Source: Synechococcus sp. CCY 0621
Lineage (GTDB): Bacteria > Cyanobacteriota > Cyanobacteriia > PCC-6307 > Cyanobiaceae
Direction: 5' to 3'
DNA: 64,000 bases
Assembly: GCF_019038465.1 (NCBI RefSeq)
Contig: NZ_JAFKRH010000015.1
Span: forward strand, 62,001 to 126,000
The notes beneath the pieces were generated by a model that saw nothing but the letters and a program-made list of their open reading frames with translations, was not told the origin of the DNA and made no database searches. Positions 63,064 through 64,000 of this stretch are shown here, in pieces; position 1 is the first letter of the stretch; each line of letters starts with the position of its first letter. The translations under genes and the position numbers were made by a program.

Positions 63064-63942
63064 GTGAGTCTTCCCGAGCAGCTGCTGCTGAGCGATCTGT
63101 TGCGGCGGCAGGTGCGTTGTGATCAGGGCCTTGAGCGCGGCGCGGGGGTGCTGGCCTGGATGCATCCACCGGTGCATCGGCTGCTGGGCTGGGCCAGCCG
63201 GCCCTCGGCCTTCGCCCAGAAGCGGCTGGTCTGGCGGCTCGACCAGCTGCGGGGGCTGGGGGAGCAGGAGGTGTTCGTGAAGGGGGAGCCGGCGGAAACG
63301 GACGCGGCCACCCTCGAGCGGCTGCCGACCCTGATCGATGCGGCCCTCACAGGTGCCGATGATGTGCCCCTGGGGCTGGTGGCCGACGCTGCCGTGGAAC
63401 TGCGCAGTGGCCGCATCCTGCACTACCTGGTGGCCCGCAGCGATCCGCGGCTGCCGGGCTCCAGTCGCTGGCGCCTGAGCCCCGACCGGATCGTCGACCA
63501 GCAGCCCGGCCGGGTGTTCACCGCCCTGCGGGGGCTGGATGATCTGCCCGTGGCCCGCGCCAGCGTGCGCCAGAAGCTGCTGCGCCGATCCCAACGCTGG
63601 AAGGAGCAGGTGCAGCAGGTGGGCGGCCGCGTCGAGGAGCGGCTGGAGGGCTGGCTGGAGGAGCCTCCCTGGCCGGAGGCCTTGCGCGAGGAGATCCCCT
63701 GGCCCGAGCGTGAGCGGGACCCCGAGCCGGACCCCCGCGACCGCTACGACCGCGACCCCTATCCGGACCAGCGCTACACCGACGACCGCGACGAGCCGGA
63801 CCCGCTCGAGGATTGGCCCGAGGAGGAGGAACCGGAGGAGCTGCCCGAACCGCCCCGCCAGCCGCCGCCGGAGGAGCCGGCGCCCCGCCGTGATCGCTAC
63901 CGGGGCCGGGAGCCCCGCGAAGCCGACGACCCCTGGATCTGA
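63064..63942 (+). CDS. PRC-barrel-like protein with acidic, proline-rich tail
   Basis: A 292-residue protein. The first ~170 residues resemble two PRC-barrel-like repeats (MSLPEQLLLSDLLRRQVRC and VELRSGRILHYLVARSDPR), as in the gene after dnaN in Synechococcus and Prochlorococcus. The last ~75 residues are low-complexity, very rich in Asp, Glu, Arg and Pro (for example DPEPDPRDRYDRDP and EEPEELPEPPRQPPPEE) and probably disordered. GTG 63064 is four bases past the dnaN stop, so they are coupled. The function is not known. Confidence 0.75.
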   Translation: MSLPEQLLLSDLLRRQVRCDQGLERGAGVLAWMHPPVHRLLGWASRPSAFAQKRLVWRLDQLRGLGEQEVFVKGEPAETDAATLERLPTLIDAALTGADDVPLGLVADAAVELRSGRILHYLVARSDPRLPGSSRWRLSPDRIVDQQPGRVFTALRGLDDLPVARASVRQKLLRRSQRWKEQVQQVGGRVEERLEGWLEEPPWPEALREEIPWPERERDPEPDPRDRYDRDPYPDQRYTDDRDEPDPLEDWPEEEEPEELPEPPRQPPPEEPAPRRDRYRGREPREADDPWI

Positions 63943-64000
63943 TACTGGAGGGCCGTTGCCGCGCCCCCCGGTGGTTCCTGCCTCGACCCCGTCCTTCTCG
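63943..64000 (+). other. Start of a following gene, not resolved
   Basis: Only 58 bp remain after the PRC-barrel-like gene. In related genomes purL follows here, and a TTG at 63956 with GGAGGG just upstream opens a frame to the window edge. The spacing is short, and the conserved PurL start is not visible, so no gene is called. Confidence 0.25.

Overview
The window comes from a high-GC (about 65-70% by eye) unicellular cyanobacterium, most likely a picocyanobacterium of the Cyanobium/Synechococcus group. The evidence is a PsbQ (CyanoQ) lipoprotein, DUF3134 and DUF1400 proteins, a Tic20-like protein, a UbiB/ABC1 kinase, a cyanobacterial-type group 2 sigma factor and, at the right end, the thrC - intergenic - dnaN - PRC-barrel-like order that marks the replication-origin region of marine Synechococcus and Prochlorococcus. 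The genus is an inference; the cyanobacterial assignment is firm.

Left part (1-20 kb): the 3' part of acetate kinase, then succinate dehydrogenase genes in an unusual layout. sdhC and sdhA overlap by four bases on the minus strand, while sdhB is separated from them by an oppositely oriented PAS-GGDEF-EAL gene with both catalytic motifs intact. Two glycosyltransferases, an MFS transporter, polyphosphate kinase, a group 2 sigma factor, a phytol/dolichol-kinase-like gene and a cyclic-nucleotide-gated MscS-type channel follow on the plus strand. DAHP synthase and aconitase B are divergent.

Accessory part (about 19.8-24.7 kb): two exported proteins (a staphylococcal-nuclease-like protein that has lost most active-site residues and a PliG-like protein), then a clearly AT-richer island with a restriction endonuclease and a TaqI-like adenine methyltransferase frameshifted near its 3' end, then a nucleotidyltransferase/HEPN pair.

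Middle (24.7-46 kb): mostly housekeeping. It holds a Na+/Ca2+ exchanger family protein, a radical SAM protein, an O-antigen-ligase-like membrane protein, purU, psbQ, a ThiO/DAO-like oxidoreductase, dnaK with a strong terminator, aroE, a Tic20-like gene, rpsF, argG, mraY, purT, an LCP-family protein and uvrA, with several small conserved proteins between them. PurU releases formate and PurT consumes it.

Right part (46-64 kb): an AraC-family regulator split by an in-frame amber codon, followed on its strand by a DUF4334 gene and an SDR gene and divergent from glutamate decarboxylase. Then come a glycogen-debranching-type enzyme, a P-type ATPase lacking its usual N-terminal extension, a B12-binding radical SAM protein with a TTG start overlapped by a five-codon ORF, recN, an ABC1 kinase, a DUF1400 protein, thrC, a candidate oriC with TTTTCCCC-type boxes and a 13-bp inverted repeat, dnaN, and a protein with an acidic/proline-rich tail. 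No rRNA, tRNA, CRISPR array or transposase was recognised. No system that is clearly undescribed was found; the best leads are the two gene-breaking lesions, the interleaved sdh/c-di-GMP arrangement and the origin-like region.
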